From an uncultured Bacteroidales bacterium (lineage in GTDB: Bacteria > Bacteroidota > Bacteroidia > Bacteroidales > Bacteroidaceae), in NCBI GenBank assembly GCA_902802265.1, contig CADCLN010000021.1, forward strand, positions 1 to 48,244: a DNA stretch of 48,244 nucleotides. The letters run 5' to 3'. Made by a program: the position numbers and the translations under genes. The notes below the pieces were generated by a model, which saw only the letters and a list, made by a program, of their open reading frames with translations, had not been told where the DNA came from and ran no database searches. Shown here piece by piece: positions 7,908 through 15,991 of the stretch (position 1 is the stretch's first letter; the number at the start of each line of letters is the position of its first letter).

Positions 7908-8762
7908 TTATTTCAAACTGGCATAGTAGCCCAGTTTGTATAGATTGAATAGTGCAAGGGAGGGGTGTGCCGACAGCAGGTTTTTCCTGATGAGTGGGGC
8001 AAAAAGTTTGTACACCCACTTGACAATCCATGAAAAAAGGGCATTACGATGGTAGATGCGGTTGATTTTCACCCGATCTCCTATTTCTTGACGGAAACGG
8101 AAGGCTGCACGAAGGGCTTCTTCCGATTTGCGGAGGAAGGTTTCATTGTCTTCAATGTCGTCGTTCATCAGTGGATTGTCTATGCCATAGACAGTAAATC
8201 CTGCCTGCTCCAGATCTTTGCCGAACTGCACATCCTCGTAGCCATAGCCATCGTAGCGTTCATCGAAGTGAACGGCGTGGGCAACGTCTCGTGTGATGAG
8301 GAATGAAAAAGATCGGAACTGTTCGCTGATATTGCCGTATTTGCGCTCGTAAGCTTTTTCATATTTCCAGCGTAGCATCCGTTGGGGGTCGTGCCACTGG
8401 TCAGGATGGGTCACACCGCCACAAACAACGGCGTGTTGCTGGGCAGCGGTGATGTACTTCTGCAAGAAATCGTCACGAACCACCTTGCCGTCGGCATCCA
8501 TGAACAGCAGCCAGTCGCCCTGTGCTTCATTCATCAGGAAATTACGTATGGCAGAACGCCCCACATTCTCTTTCCGACGAATGTAGCGGCAATGACTGAG
8601 TTCCGACACCTTCAGATTGGCTATCATGGAGACGGTGTCGTGACTGCCGTCTTCTGCCAAGATGATTTCGTAGGGAATCGGCAAACACTCCGCTTGTTGA
8701 TGGAGGCTTTGCACCAACGGATAGGCGTTGTAATCATGTGTTGGAATCAGGATGGAGAGCAT
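7908..8762 (-). CDS. Family 2 glycosyltransferase
   Basis: 284 residues, GT-A fold: MLSILIPTHDYN at the start, ILAEDGSHD, RRKENVGRSAIRN and the metal-binding DADGKVV, then GGVTHP and a FDERYDGYGYEDVQFG segment that resembles the C-terminal galactosyltransferase-like region of chain-elongating enzymes. No signal peptide; a hydrophobic amphipathic stretch near residues 245-260 may touch the membrane. It should act on the cytoplasmic face and add a sugar to a surface glycan. Its ATG overlaps the stop of the CotH gene by one base (TGATG), and the MBOAT gene follows after 6 nt. Donor and acceptor cannot be told from the sequence. Confidence 0.88.
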   Translation of the reverse strand: MLSILIPTHDYNAYPLVQSLHQQAECLPIPYEIILAEDGSHDTVSMIANLKVSELSHCRYIRRKENVGRSAIRNFLMNEAQGDWLLFMDADGKVVRDDFLQKYITAAQQHAVVCGGVTHPDQWHDPQRMLRWKYEKAYERKYGNISEQFRSFSFLITRDVAHAVHFDERYDGYGYEDVQFGKDLEQAGFTVYGIDNPLMNDDIEDNETFLRKSEEALRAAFRFRQEIGDRVKINRIYHRNALFSWIVKWVYKLFAPLIRKNLLSAHPSLALFNLYKLGYYASLK

Positions 8763-11383
8763 CAGCGCACAATATATTTCTTCCGACCCACAATATAGAT
8801 ACCACGAGGCAAGTTCATGGTGTGGATATTACCATAGCCCACACAGACTCCACTAACCGTATAGATATAGCCATCCTGGCTCGGTGGGTCGGCGGGAATA
8901 GCTGTCACGGAGGCTATTTCATACTGTGTGTCGAGCCATGTTTTGCGTTTCGCCAACCATGTCAGTAGGGTTCTCATGGTAGATTTCAGACTGATAGAGG
9001 GATGTTTCCAGCGTTCTGCATCCAGCAGGATGGAGGCTTCGGTTGCTTTCCATTCTTCCGTTCCTATACTCTCCACAAAATAGGTGTCAAGGTGCTGCAT
9101 AAGCGTCTTGCTTTGACGGCTCCACAAATCCCAATAACAGTCCGTAAATGCGGGGTTGGAAGATTTCATCAACAGGGTGAAATAGGTGTGTGTGCGGTGT
9201 GCCTCTGCCCAATCGCTGGTGACGCCAGCCATGGTGTCGAAGTCCCACAGGCAAGGAATGAACACTTTCGAAGAGTCTGCATCGTCCATTTTGGCAAAAA
9301 AGCAATTGGAAGTGCCGCTGTCGGAAATGCCCAAAATGTCTTGCCCTAAAAGCCATTTTGCCCATGTATCCACATCTAAATAACGGGGATAGGTACCATC
9401 CTGTATGGCTTCCTCCATCAGATTGAGTTGAGTCTGTACATTTTCAATAAAGGGGGCATCCACATCGTCTGCATCGGGATAACGGAAGGTGTATTGATAG
9501 CGCTTTCCGTTGATTAAGTCGGTGGTAAAACTCAGCGGTTCGTTCCACCAATATGGGTCGATTTCGGTGATGAAACCTGTCGTCGCATCTACATTGACAC
9601 GACACAGCGGATTACGCTTGATGGACTCCATCAGCATATAGACACCTTTGTAGTTGCCGTTGATTTCGACATTGCAAATGCGATAAGCGGGGGTATAGGG
9701 CATTCCGAGAAGTTCGTTCACCTTCAGCCCTACCAAGTTCTGAGCACTGAGGTCTATCAGAATCCATTCTGTGTCTTGATAGACATTGTCCTTGCCTCGG
9801 CACAGCAGATCGGCTTCTCTTCGCAAATTAAGTTTATAGGGTTTCTTTTCATCATAGGCACTGGTGTTGCCCCGAATCTTAATGGTCAGTCCGTTACCAA
9901 AGGCATCATACATTCCGCTGTCGTAGAGTGTATCACCAAGCTGTGTCATCGTAAGACGGCCAGGCACTTTGGTAGCGTTGGCAATGCCTTCACCCATGCT
10001 GCCTTCGGGATGTGTCACGTAGTCGCAAGTGGGTTCTTCGCCATTGACCGTCCGGATGTGCAACACTGGCAAAGAAAGACTGTCGCATCGAGTATCTGCC
10101 ACCTCGGGCTTTGTGGGACGGTAGTAAGCATCGAGAAAAGCCAATCGCTGGTCTATCCACTCGTAGATATAAGTTTCTTCGGCGGCAAAGTCAAGGTCTA
10201 TACCATCTACCCCACTCCATCGCTGGGTTTCCCTTTCGGCAACTCCTGTGGATCGGAACAAGTCGAAGTAGGTCTTGAAGTATTGTTTCAGCTTATCGGC
10301 CGTAAAGTAGGTTTGCCGCAGTTCGCTGTAGCGAGGTCCATAAATCTCGGCAGAGTCTGTTCGGGAAAAAAGCAGACGGGCATGAATTTGATGGTAAAGA
10401 TCCGTCCAGCGTTCTGCCGAAAGGGTGTCTGCCACAAAGTTTCTGCCCCAGGTGGCATCCATGTCCCAGGGTGTGACGGTGGCTTTTTGTCCTGGTTTGG
10501 TGATGTCGTAGAAAGAGACAATCGTGTTTTTGGCGGTATTGTCATTGCCGAGCATCAAATCGACCATCAGGAAGTAGTCAATCCAGACGGGGAAGTCGAT
10601 GTATGTCTCCAAGCTGTCGTCGATAGCCACGTCGGGAGCAAACGTAAGCCAATGGGACAGACGTGCCAGGGGACCCCAGTCGATGGGTTCTCCTTCTTCC
10701 ACATCGGGGTATTGCATTTCCCATCCGCACCACATCCGACTGTTGTTGTCGTAGGCATATTTACTTTCGTCAGGTTCCCACAAATAACAATGGGTTGTAG
10801 CCTTGTACATGACCCCTCGTACCGTGTTTTCCTTGAACTTTTTCAACTGCAGCTGCTTGCGGTCCACTTTCTCGGTCAGGCAATAGAGGCCTTCGTAGTT
10901 GCCGTTGAGATACACTTCCACAAATTTGCCGTGTGTGCCGTTGACCAGCCCTGGTTCCTGGGCAAAGTAATAGGGTTTGCGGGAGAAGTCCAGCCAAAGG
11001 TCTGTTGAGACACGGTTCCTCATGCGAGCCTTGTCGATGGTCATTGCATCCAGAATCCACGAGTTGTCGGAACGCATTCCCAGGAGTGACTTGTTCAGTT
11101 TACCGCCTTTCTCATCCTTCAGTTTGATGGCGTATGATTTCTTCTGATACCTCAACGACGTGGCTCCACGCCAACGGATGTCTGCCTGCATCACGGTGCC
11201 GTCATCCAGCTGGAATGTGCCGTCGCTGAACTGGGTTGACAATTTATCGGTGGTCAGATGGACAACGGGTAGCTGCTGAGTTTGGGCAAAAATGCAGGGT
11301 GTTGTCACCCCTGTCAGGACGACAACACAGACCAAACGTTTCACCCATCGATGTACGCAGGAGGTTATGTGGGAAACCGTCAT
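8762..11383 (-). CDS. Secreted protein with two tandem CotH-kinase domains
   Basis: 873 residues with a signal sequence (hydrophobic 17-33, IFAQ). CotH proteins are atypical secreted protein kinases, first described for B. subtilis spore-coat proteins. Two full copies appear here. Copy one (about 40-420) has IRWRGATSLRYQKKSYAIKL, VYLNGNYEGLYCLTEKVDR and the metal-binding PWDMDATWG (Asp307, Asp309). Copy two (about 495-840) has IKIRGNTSAYDEKKPYKLNL, VEINGNYKGVYMLMESIKR and LWDFDTMAG (Asp714, Asp716). Both keep the active-site pattern, so both could be active. The protein ends in a short sorting-like tail, LPRGIYIVGRKKYIVR. The ATG follows the porZ TAA with no gap, so the two are surely co-transcribed. 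Confidence 0.88.
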   Translation of the reverse strand: MTVSHITSCVHRWVKRLVCVVVLTGVTTPCIFAQTQQLPVVHLTTDKLSTQFSDGTFQLDDGTVMQADIRWRGATSLRYQKKSYAIKLKDEKGGKLNKSLLGMRSDNSWILDAMTIDKARMRNRVSTDLWLDFSRKPYYFAQEPGLVNGTHGKFVEVYLNGNYEGLYCLTEKVDRKQLQLKKFKENTVRGVMYKATTHCYLWEPDESKYAYDNNSRMWCGWEMQYPDVEEGEPIDWGPLARLSHWLTFAPDVAIDDSLETYIDFPVWIDYFLMVDLMLGNDNTAKNTIVSFYDITKPGQKATVTPWDMDATWGRNFVADTLSAERWTDLYHQIHARLLFSRTDSAEIYGPRYSELRQTYFTADKLKQYFKTYFDLFRSTGVAERETQRWSGVDGIDLDFAAEETYIYEWIDQRLAFLDAYYRPTKPEVADTRCDSLSLPVLHIRTVNGEEPTCDYVTHPEGSMGEGIANATKVPGRLTMTQLGDTLYDSGMYDAFGNGLTIKIRGNTSAYDEKKPYKLNLRREADLLCRGKDNVYQDTEWILIDLSAQNLVGLKVNELLGMPYTPAYRICNVEINGNYKGVYMLMESIKRNPLCRVNVDATTGFITEIDPYWWNEPLSFTTDLINGKRYQYTFRYPDADDVDAPFIENVQTQLNLMEEAIQDGTYPRYLDVDTWAKWLLGQDILGISDSGTSNCFFAKMDDADSSKVFIPCLWDFDTMAGVTSDWAEAHRTHTYFTLLMKSSNPAFTDCYWDLWSRQSKTLMQHLDTYFVESIGTEEWKATEASILLDAERWKHPSISLKSTMRTLLTWLAKRKTWLDTQYEIASVTAIPADPPSQDGYIYTVSGVCVGYGNIHTMNLPRGIYIVGRKKYIVR

Positions 11384-13735
11384 TTATTTTACAATCAAAA
11401 CCTTTGCACTCGCACCCTTCTTGCCATTCTCATCGGTTGCAAGAATGTAATAAACGCCAGAGGCAACTTGCTTTCCAGCGGTCGTGCGGCAGTTCCAGGT
11501 AAATTCACCGCCATTCGAAGTGCCTTCATAGACCAGTTTGCCAGCTGCATTGGCTATCTTCACATTGGTGTTGAAAGCCAAACCCGTGACACGAATCAGT
11601 CTCCTGTCTTCGGGACGGAGCGGATTGGGGTAAACCTTGAGGTTGTTCTTGTCGAGTTCACTTTGAGGATCTACTGCGTCGCTGATGAACGAACAAAGTC
11701 CCTGATCGGTAGAGAAAAAGACTTCGCCCGTCTCTCCATTGATTTCTATGTCGTTGATGTTGTCGGAAATCAGCGGCGAGTTGCTCTTTGTGAAGCGTTG
11801 CAATGTCTGTTGCCCGTCGGCACTAATCAGGTAGAGTCCGTCACCGCCAGTACCAATCCATTTGCGGTTAGCACCGTCCACAGCAACACAGGTCACCTTC
11901 ACACCGTTGAGCAAGTAGTCTGCCAAACCTGTACCATCTTCACGGTTGATTTTTATCTGAGTGAACTGGTATTTGGCATTGAAGATGTTTTCGGGGTCGA
12001 AAGAGGTAAACAGGCCGTGCTCTGTACCAAACCACATGGTGCCATCCAAGTCTTCAGCTATCGCATAAAATTCCGTAACCTCGTATGATTTTCCATCTTG
12101 ATTGTTAATGATATGATAGTATTTACTCTTGTCGTCATTCTGGGTATTGATGGTACCATTGGTGTTGATAACAAGCACGCCTGCATCGGCAGCACCCGTC
12201 GTCGAGCGGCGGCTGTTGATCCAAGCCCAGCCCCGTTTGTCGAACACAATGTGGTCAAACGTGGGGTGCTGCTTGATGTCATCGTAGTAATAGCCCACCC
12301 ATGTGCCGTTGGGCTTCATGATCCTGACAATGGTGTCGCACTGCTGGTTGCACATCCACAGATTTCCATCCTTGTCGTAATGGGCTGCTGTGGTGCGGAC
12401 GTAATAGTAATAATGCGAACTGTTGGGGCTCATGGTCTGAAGCGGGCAGCTGACATAATAACTGTCGGCCGTCTTGTATTTGTCATCCTTGTAGTAGGTA
12501 TGATGCTTCACCAGTTTGTAGTCTTTGTATTCATACAGACCTGAACGGAAGGTAGCAAGGAAATGGTGTTCCGAGTCAGAGGGGTCTTGCACCACATCCA
12601 CCACATTGGCAAAGGTCTTTGCCGGCACATTGGCAAGAGGCTCTTTCGTGTCGAATGAGGTCCATTTGCCATTTTCGTATTTCTCTGCCTGACCTTCATA
12701 CAACACTTCTGGATAGTAGTTGTTACCACCAGCCACGAGCAAACGGTTGCCATGCATGGTCATGCGGTAGCAGTGATTGCTCACAGGACTGTTTGGCGTA
12801 ACGTCACCCACCTTCACGGTGAATTCATCGCCACTGAGTGACATACCTACAAATCCGTTCACACCACAGGCTGCCCAGTAAGTGTTTCCCTTTTGAGCTA
12901 TACTCTGGATAGGGTAAGGAATGGTGTGTGTAGTGATGGTTCCTGCTTCGTTGAACGACTTGAACACATTCTGGTTCGTGGTGTAGTAAATTCTGTCACC
13001 ATTTTGGAACCAACTCGTCACTATATCCTGCGAAAGCAGCGTTTGCTTGTAGGGGTTTAGCGATTCAATCTTGTAGATGTTGTTTGCCAAGAAATAGTAT
13101 TGTTTGCCAATTTTCAAGATGCTTTTGAACGTGGTGTGATTTGCAATCTTCTCCCAATTGCCTGGGTCGAGCAGATTTTTCGACTGACTGCCACGGAACA
13201 CACCTCCCGTTGTTGCCGCCACGATGTATCCATCCGAAATGCAGATGCTCTTCACAGGGAAACCAAAGTAATAGAGGTTCTTGAAGATGCGCTGACGCAA
13301 GTCAAACTCTACAATACCGGAATTGGTCGAGACATACACTGTGCTCTCCTGCGTAATTACGTCGTTCAGCGTCTTGTCATCCAGAGTTTTGCTTTTCAGC
13401 TCTGAAATGTTGTAAGTCTCCCCATTCGTCGATAGCATATCAATGTTACCGTTCTCATAGAGCAGTAGCAGTTCATTCGTAGCGCTCGACAGTTGAATGT
13501 CGCGAATACCAAAATCGCTCAATGTGTGAGCCTTGTCGTAAGTCTCGATGCTCTGGTCCTCTGTGCCATAGCTGTAGAGGTCTCCGTTGGCAAGCACATA
13601 GATACGCCCACCCAGTTCCAAACACTTGGTGGGGTTGTGAAAAGAAGCATATACTTTCCAGTCAATCTTGTCTGCCCACGCCGCACACACTGTGGTCAAG
13701 GCAAATGAAATCAGTAATAAATATCGTTTTAACAT
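11384..13735 (-). CDS. porZ: T9SS protein PorZ-like: beta-propeller protein with a type IX CTD
   Basis: 783 residues with a signal peptide (MLKRYLLLISFALTTVCAAWA). Repeating short beta blades (for example NGNIDML, TNSGIVEFDL, TGGVFRG, DGTMWFGTEHGLF, WIGTGGDGLYLI) form two propellers. A T9SS C-terminal domain follows: KVYPNPLRPED, VKIANAAGKLVYEG, GKQVASGVYYIL, ending AKVLIVK. Length and layout match PorZ of Porphyromonas gingivalis (about 776 residues), a surface protein that hands anionic LPS to the PorU sortase. The alternative is another two-component-regulator-type propeller protein with a CTD. It heads a five-gene operon with CotH, glycosyltransferase, MBOAT and SGNH genes. No clear promoter could be placed; the gap to argS is filled by a tandem repeat. 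Confidence 0.8.
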   Translation of the reverse strand: MLKRYLLLISFALTTVCAAWADKIDWKVYASFHNPTKCLELGGRIYVLANGDLYSYGTEDQSIETYDKAHTLSDFGIRDIQLSSATNELLLLYENGNIDMLSTNGETYNISELKSKTLDDKTLNDVITQESTVYVSTNSGIVEFDLRQRIFKNLYYFGFPVKSICISDGYIVAATTGGVFRGSQSKNLLDPGNWEKIANHTTFKSILKIGKQYYFLANNIYKIESLNPYKQTLLSQDIVTSWFQNGDRIYYTTNQNVFKSFNEAGTITTHTIPYPIQSIAQKGNTYWAACGVNGFVGMSLSGDEFTVKVGDVTPNSPVSNHCYRMTMHGNRLLVAGGNNYYPEVLYEGQAEKYENGKWTSFDTKEPLANVPAKTFANVVDVVQDPSDSEHHFLATFRSGLYEYKDYKLVKHHTYYKDDKYKTADSYYVSCPLQTMSPNSSHYYYYVRTTAAHYDKDGNLWMCNQQCDTIVRIMKPNGTWVGYYYDDIKQHPTFDHIVFDKRGWAWINSRRSTTGAADAGVLVINTNGTINTQNDDKSKYYHIINNQDGKSYEVTEFYAIAEDLDGTMWFGTEHGLFTSFDPENIFNAKYQFTQIKINREDGTGLADYLLNGVKVTCVAVDGANRKWIGTGGDGLYLISADGQQTLQRFTKSNSPLISDNINDIEINGETGEVFFSTDQGLCSFISDAVDPQSELDKNNLKVYPNPLRPEDRRLIRVTGLAFNTNVKIANAAGKLVYEGTSNGGEFTWNCRTTAGKQVASGVYYILATDENGKKGASAKVLIVK

Positions 13736-13747
13736 AGAATGAAGAAT

Positions 13748-13835
13748 GAAGAATCATTTGTGTAATCTGAAAAATCTGAGTAATCTGTGGTGAAGAATCA
13801 TTTGTGTAATCTGAAAAATCTGAGTAATCTGTGGT
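13748..13835. repeat. Perfect 44-bp tandem duplication of 9-bp-family sequence
   Basis: 13748-13791 is repeated exactly at 13792-13835. Inside each copy, GTGTAATCT, GAAAAATCT and GAGTAATCT form a 9-bp series ending in CTGTGGT, the right end of the inverted-repeat family. Only right ends are present. Exact identity suggests a recent duplication. The array lies between argS and porZ and could separate their transcripts. Confidence 0.9.
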
Positions 13836-13866
13836 GAAGAATGTAGTAAATGGTAAACACATCTCT

Positions 13867-15687
13867 CTACATTCTCTCCGGCATCTCGATGCCCAGCAGA
13901 CCCATGCCCAACTTGGACACCTTGGCTACGGCCTTGGCCAGCGAAAGGCGGAACAGTCTCACATCGCTATTCGTCTCACCCAGGATGGTGAAGTCGTGGT
14001 AGAACTGGTTGAATTCCTTAGTCAGCTCGTAGCAGTAATTGCAGATGCCCGAAGGACTATAGTCTGTGCCGGCCTGTGCCACAGCTGCGGGGAATTGGCT
14101 CAGCTTCTGTATCAGCGTCGTCTCTTTTTCCGAGATGCTGATGCTGGTCGGCAGGGCTTCGGGTATTTCTATTCCCTGGTCGGCAGCCTTTCGGAGGATG
14201 CTCTGAATACGAGCGTAGGTATATTGGATGAACGGTCCTGTGTTGCCGTTGAAGTCTATCGATTCTTCAGGATTGAACAGCATGTTCTTTCGTGCATCCA
14301 CCTTCAGGATGAAATATTTCAGTGCACCCAGACCCACCATACGAGCTACTTCGCGAGCCTCAGCTTCAGGCATATCCAGCGTCTTCATCTTGTCGGCACT
14401 GGCTGTGTAGGCATCCTCTATCATGGCAGCCATCAGGTCGTCGGCATCCACCACAGTTCCTTCCCTGGACTTCATCTTTCCGTTGGGCAGCTCTACCATG
14501 CCATAAGAGAAATGCACCAGGTCCTTGCCCCACTTGAAGCCCAGACGGTCAAGCAAGATACTGAGCACCTGGAAATGGTAGTTCTGTTCGTTGCCCACCA
14601 CATATATCATCTTGTCGATGGGGTAATCCTCGTAGCGCAATTTCGCTGTACCAATATCCTGGGTCATATACACCGACGTGCCGTCGCTACGCAGCAGCAG
14701 CTTTTCGTCCAGTCCGTCGCTGGTAAGGTCTGCCCACACGGAACCATCTTCACGGCGGTAGAACAAACCCTTCTCTAAACCTTCGAGCACCTTCTGCTTA
14801 CCCTCCAGGTAGGTTTCCGATTCGTAGTAAATCTTGTCAAACGACACACCCATCATGCGGTAAGTCTCGTCAAATCCGGCATACACCCACTCGTTCATCT
14901 GTCTCCACAACGCACGCACTTCGGGGTCATTTTGCTCCCATTTTACCAGCATTTCATGAGCCTCCTTGATGAGCGGAGCCTCCTGCTTTGCCTTTTCCTT
15001 GGCTGCTTCAGCATCCATGCCGCTTGCCACATACTCTTTGGCAAGCGCTTCACACTCCGCACGGTAATGCTTGTCGAAAGCCACATAGTAGTCACCAATG
15101 AGGTGGTCGCCCTTCTTGCCGCTCGATGCAGGAGTTTCGCCGTTGCCATATTTCAACCAAGCCAGCATAGATTTGCAGATATGGATGCCACGGTCATTGA
15201 CAATGTTCGTCTTTACCACACGGTTGCCGCCAGCCTCCACAATCCGTGCCAGGGCAGAACCCAATAGGTTGTTGCGCACATGCCCCAGGTGGAGTGGCTT
15301 GTTGGTGTTGGGCGACGAGTATTCAATCATCACCAGCGGACTTTCGGCCGTGGCTTGCTTGAAGCCATACTGAGGTGTGGCGTTAATCTGGTTGAGCAGC
15401 GAAATCCACGGTGCATCGCTAATGACGAGGTTCAGGAAACCCTTCACCACGTTGAACTTGCTCACCACGTCGGGTAGCAGCTCTGTCAGCTTCTCACCTA
15501 TCTCCTGCCCCACCTGTTCGGGGCCTTTGCGTGCCGCCTTCACAAATGGGAACACAACCACCGTCAGGTGGCCTTCAAACTCAGCTTTAGTCTTCTGCAG
15601 CTGCACCTGCTTGGAGTCAGCCTCCATGCCGTACAGTTGCTTCACCGCAGCCTGCACGGCTTCTATAATTCTTTGCTCTATAGTCAT
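13867..15687 (-). CDS. argS: Arginyl-tRNA synthetase
   Basis: 606 residues, class I synthetase that charges tRNA-Arg. The N-terminal additional domain (about 1-110) recognises the tRNA D-loop. The HIGH-type signature is SSPNTNKPLHLGHVRNN near residue 130, followed by VVKTNIVNDRGIHICKSM. The KMSKS-equivalent is GKMKSREGTVVDADDL. The C-terminal anticodon-binding domain ends RLSLAKAVAKVSKLGMGLLGIEMPERM, as in other members. A -7 box (TATCTTTG) lies at 15790-15783, without a clear -33. The gene appears to be transcribed alone. Confidence 0.98.
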   Translation of the reverse strand: MTIEQRIIEAVQAAVKQLYGMEADSKQVQLQKTKAEFEGHLTVVVFPFVKAARKGPEQVGQEIGEKLTELLPDVVSKFNVVKGFLNLVISDAPWISLLNQINATPQYGFKQATAESPLVMIEYSSPNTNKPLHLGHVRNNLLGSALARIVEAGGNRVVKTNIVNDRGIHICKSMLAWLKYGNGETPASSGKKGDHLIGDYYVAFDKHYRAECEALAKEYVASGMDAEAAKEKAKQEAPLIKEAHEMLVKWEQNDPEVRALWRQMNEWVYAGFDETYRMMGVSFDKIYYESETYLEGKQKVLEGLEKGLFYRREDGSVWADLTSDGLDEKLLLRSDGTSVYMTQDIGTAKLRYEDYPIDKMIYVVGNEQNYHFQVLSILLDRLGFKWGKDLVHFSYGMVELPNGKMKSREGTVVDADDLMAAMIEDAYTASADKMKTLDMPEAEAREVARMVGLGALKYFILKVDARKNMLFNPEESIDFNGNTGPFIQYTYARIQSILRKAADQGIEIPEALPTSISISEKETTLIQKLSQFPAAVAQAGTDYSPSGICNYCYELTKEFNQFYHDFTILGETNSDVRLFRLSLAKAVAKVSKLGMGLLGIEMPERM

Positions 15688-15782
15688 TTCGTCCTATGTT
15701 TACTGTCATCAATAACGTAAAGAGGGCCTGTTTTCTTGTCTTATAGCACTCTTTTTCTCGCCTCTCTCCACACATTTCGCCG

Positions 15783-15790
15783 CAAAGATA
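15783..15790 (-). promoter_or_regulatory. -7 promoter element upstream of argS
   Basis: TATCTTTG on the minus strand fits TAnnTTTG and would give a leader of about 90 nt to argS. No TTTG lies at the right spacing, so only half the promoter is recognised. Confidence 0.5.
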
Positions 15791-15858
15791 CAACATTTTT
15801 TTCAAACCGCCACATTTCACCAAAGAAAACGTCGGATTGTTTTGAACAAACTTTGCCT

Positions 15859-15940
15859 GGAAGTTAAAGGGAAGTTAAAGGGAAGTTAAAGGGACGATAC
15901 TATTACTTCAGCCAGCATAACATTCGTCCCTTTAACTTCC
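15859..15940. repeat. 11-bp array joined to a perfect 17-bp inverted repeat
   Basis: Three units of GGAAGTTAAAG (15859-15891) run into GGACGA. The stretch GGAAGTTAAAGGGACGA (15881-15897) pairs perfectly with TCGTCCCTTTAACTTCC (15924-15940) across a 26-nt loop. Further degenerate CCCTTTAACTTCC copies follow to 15981. The same ATTCGTCCCTTTAACTTCC stretch opens the array near position 241. The hairpin lies after the acetylesterase gene and before argS, so it could work as a terminator. Confidence 0.85.
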
Positions 15941-15991
15941 AAGCAAAGCGATAACTTCCTTTTCATTCCCTTTAACTTCCAAGGTAATTTC

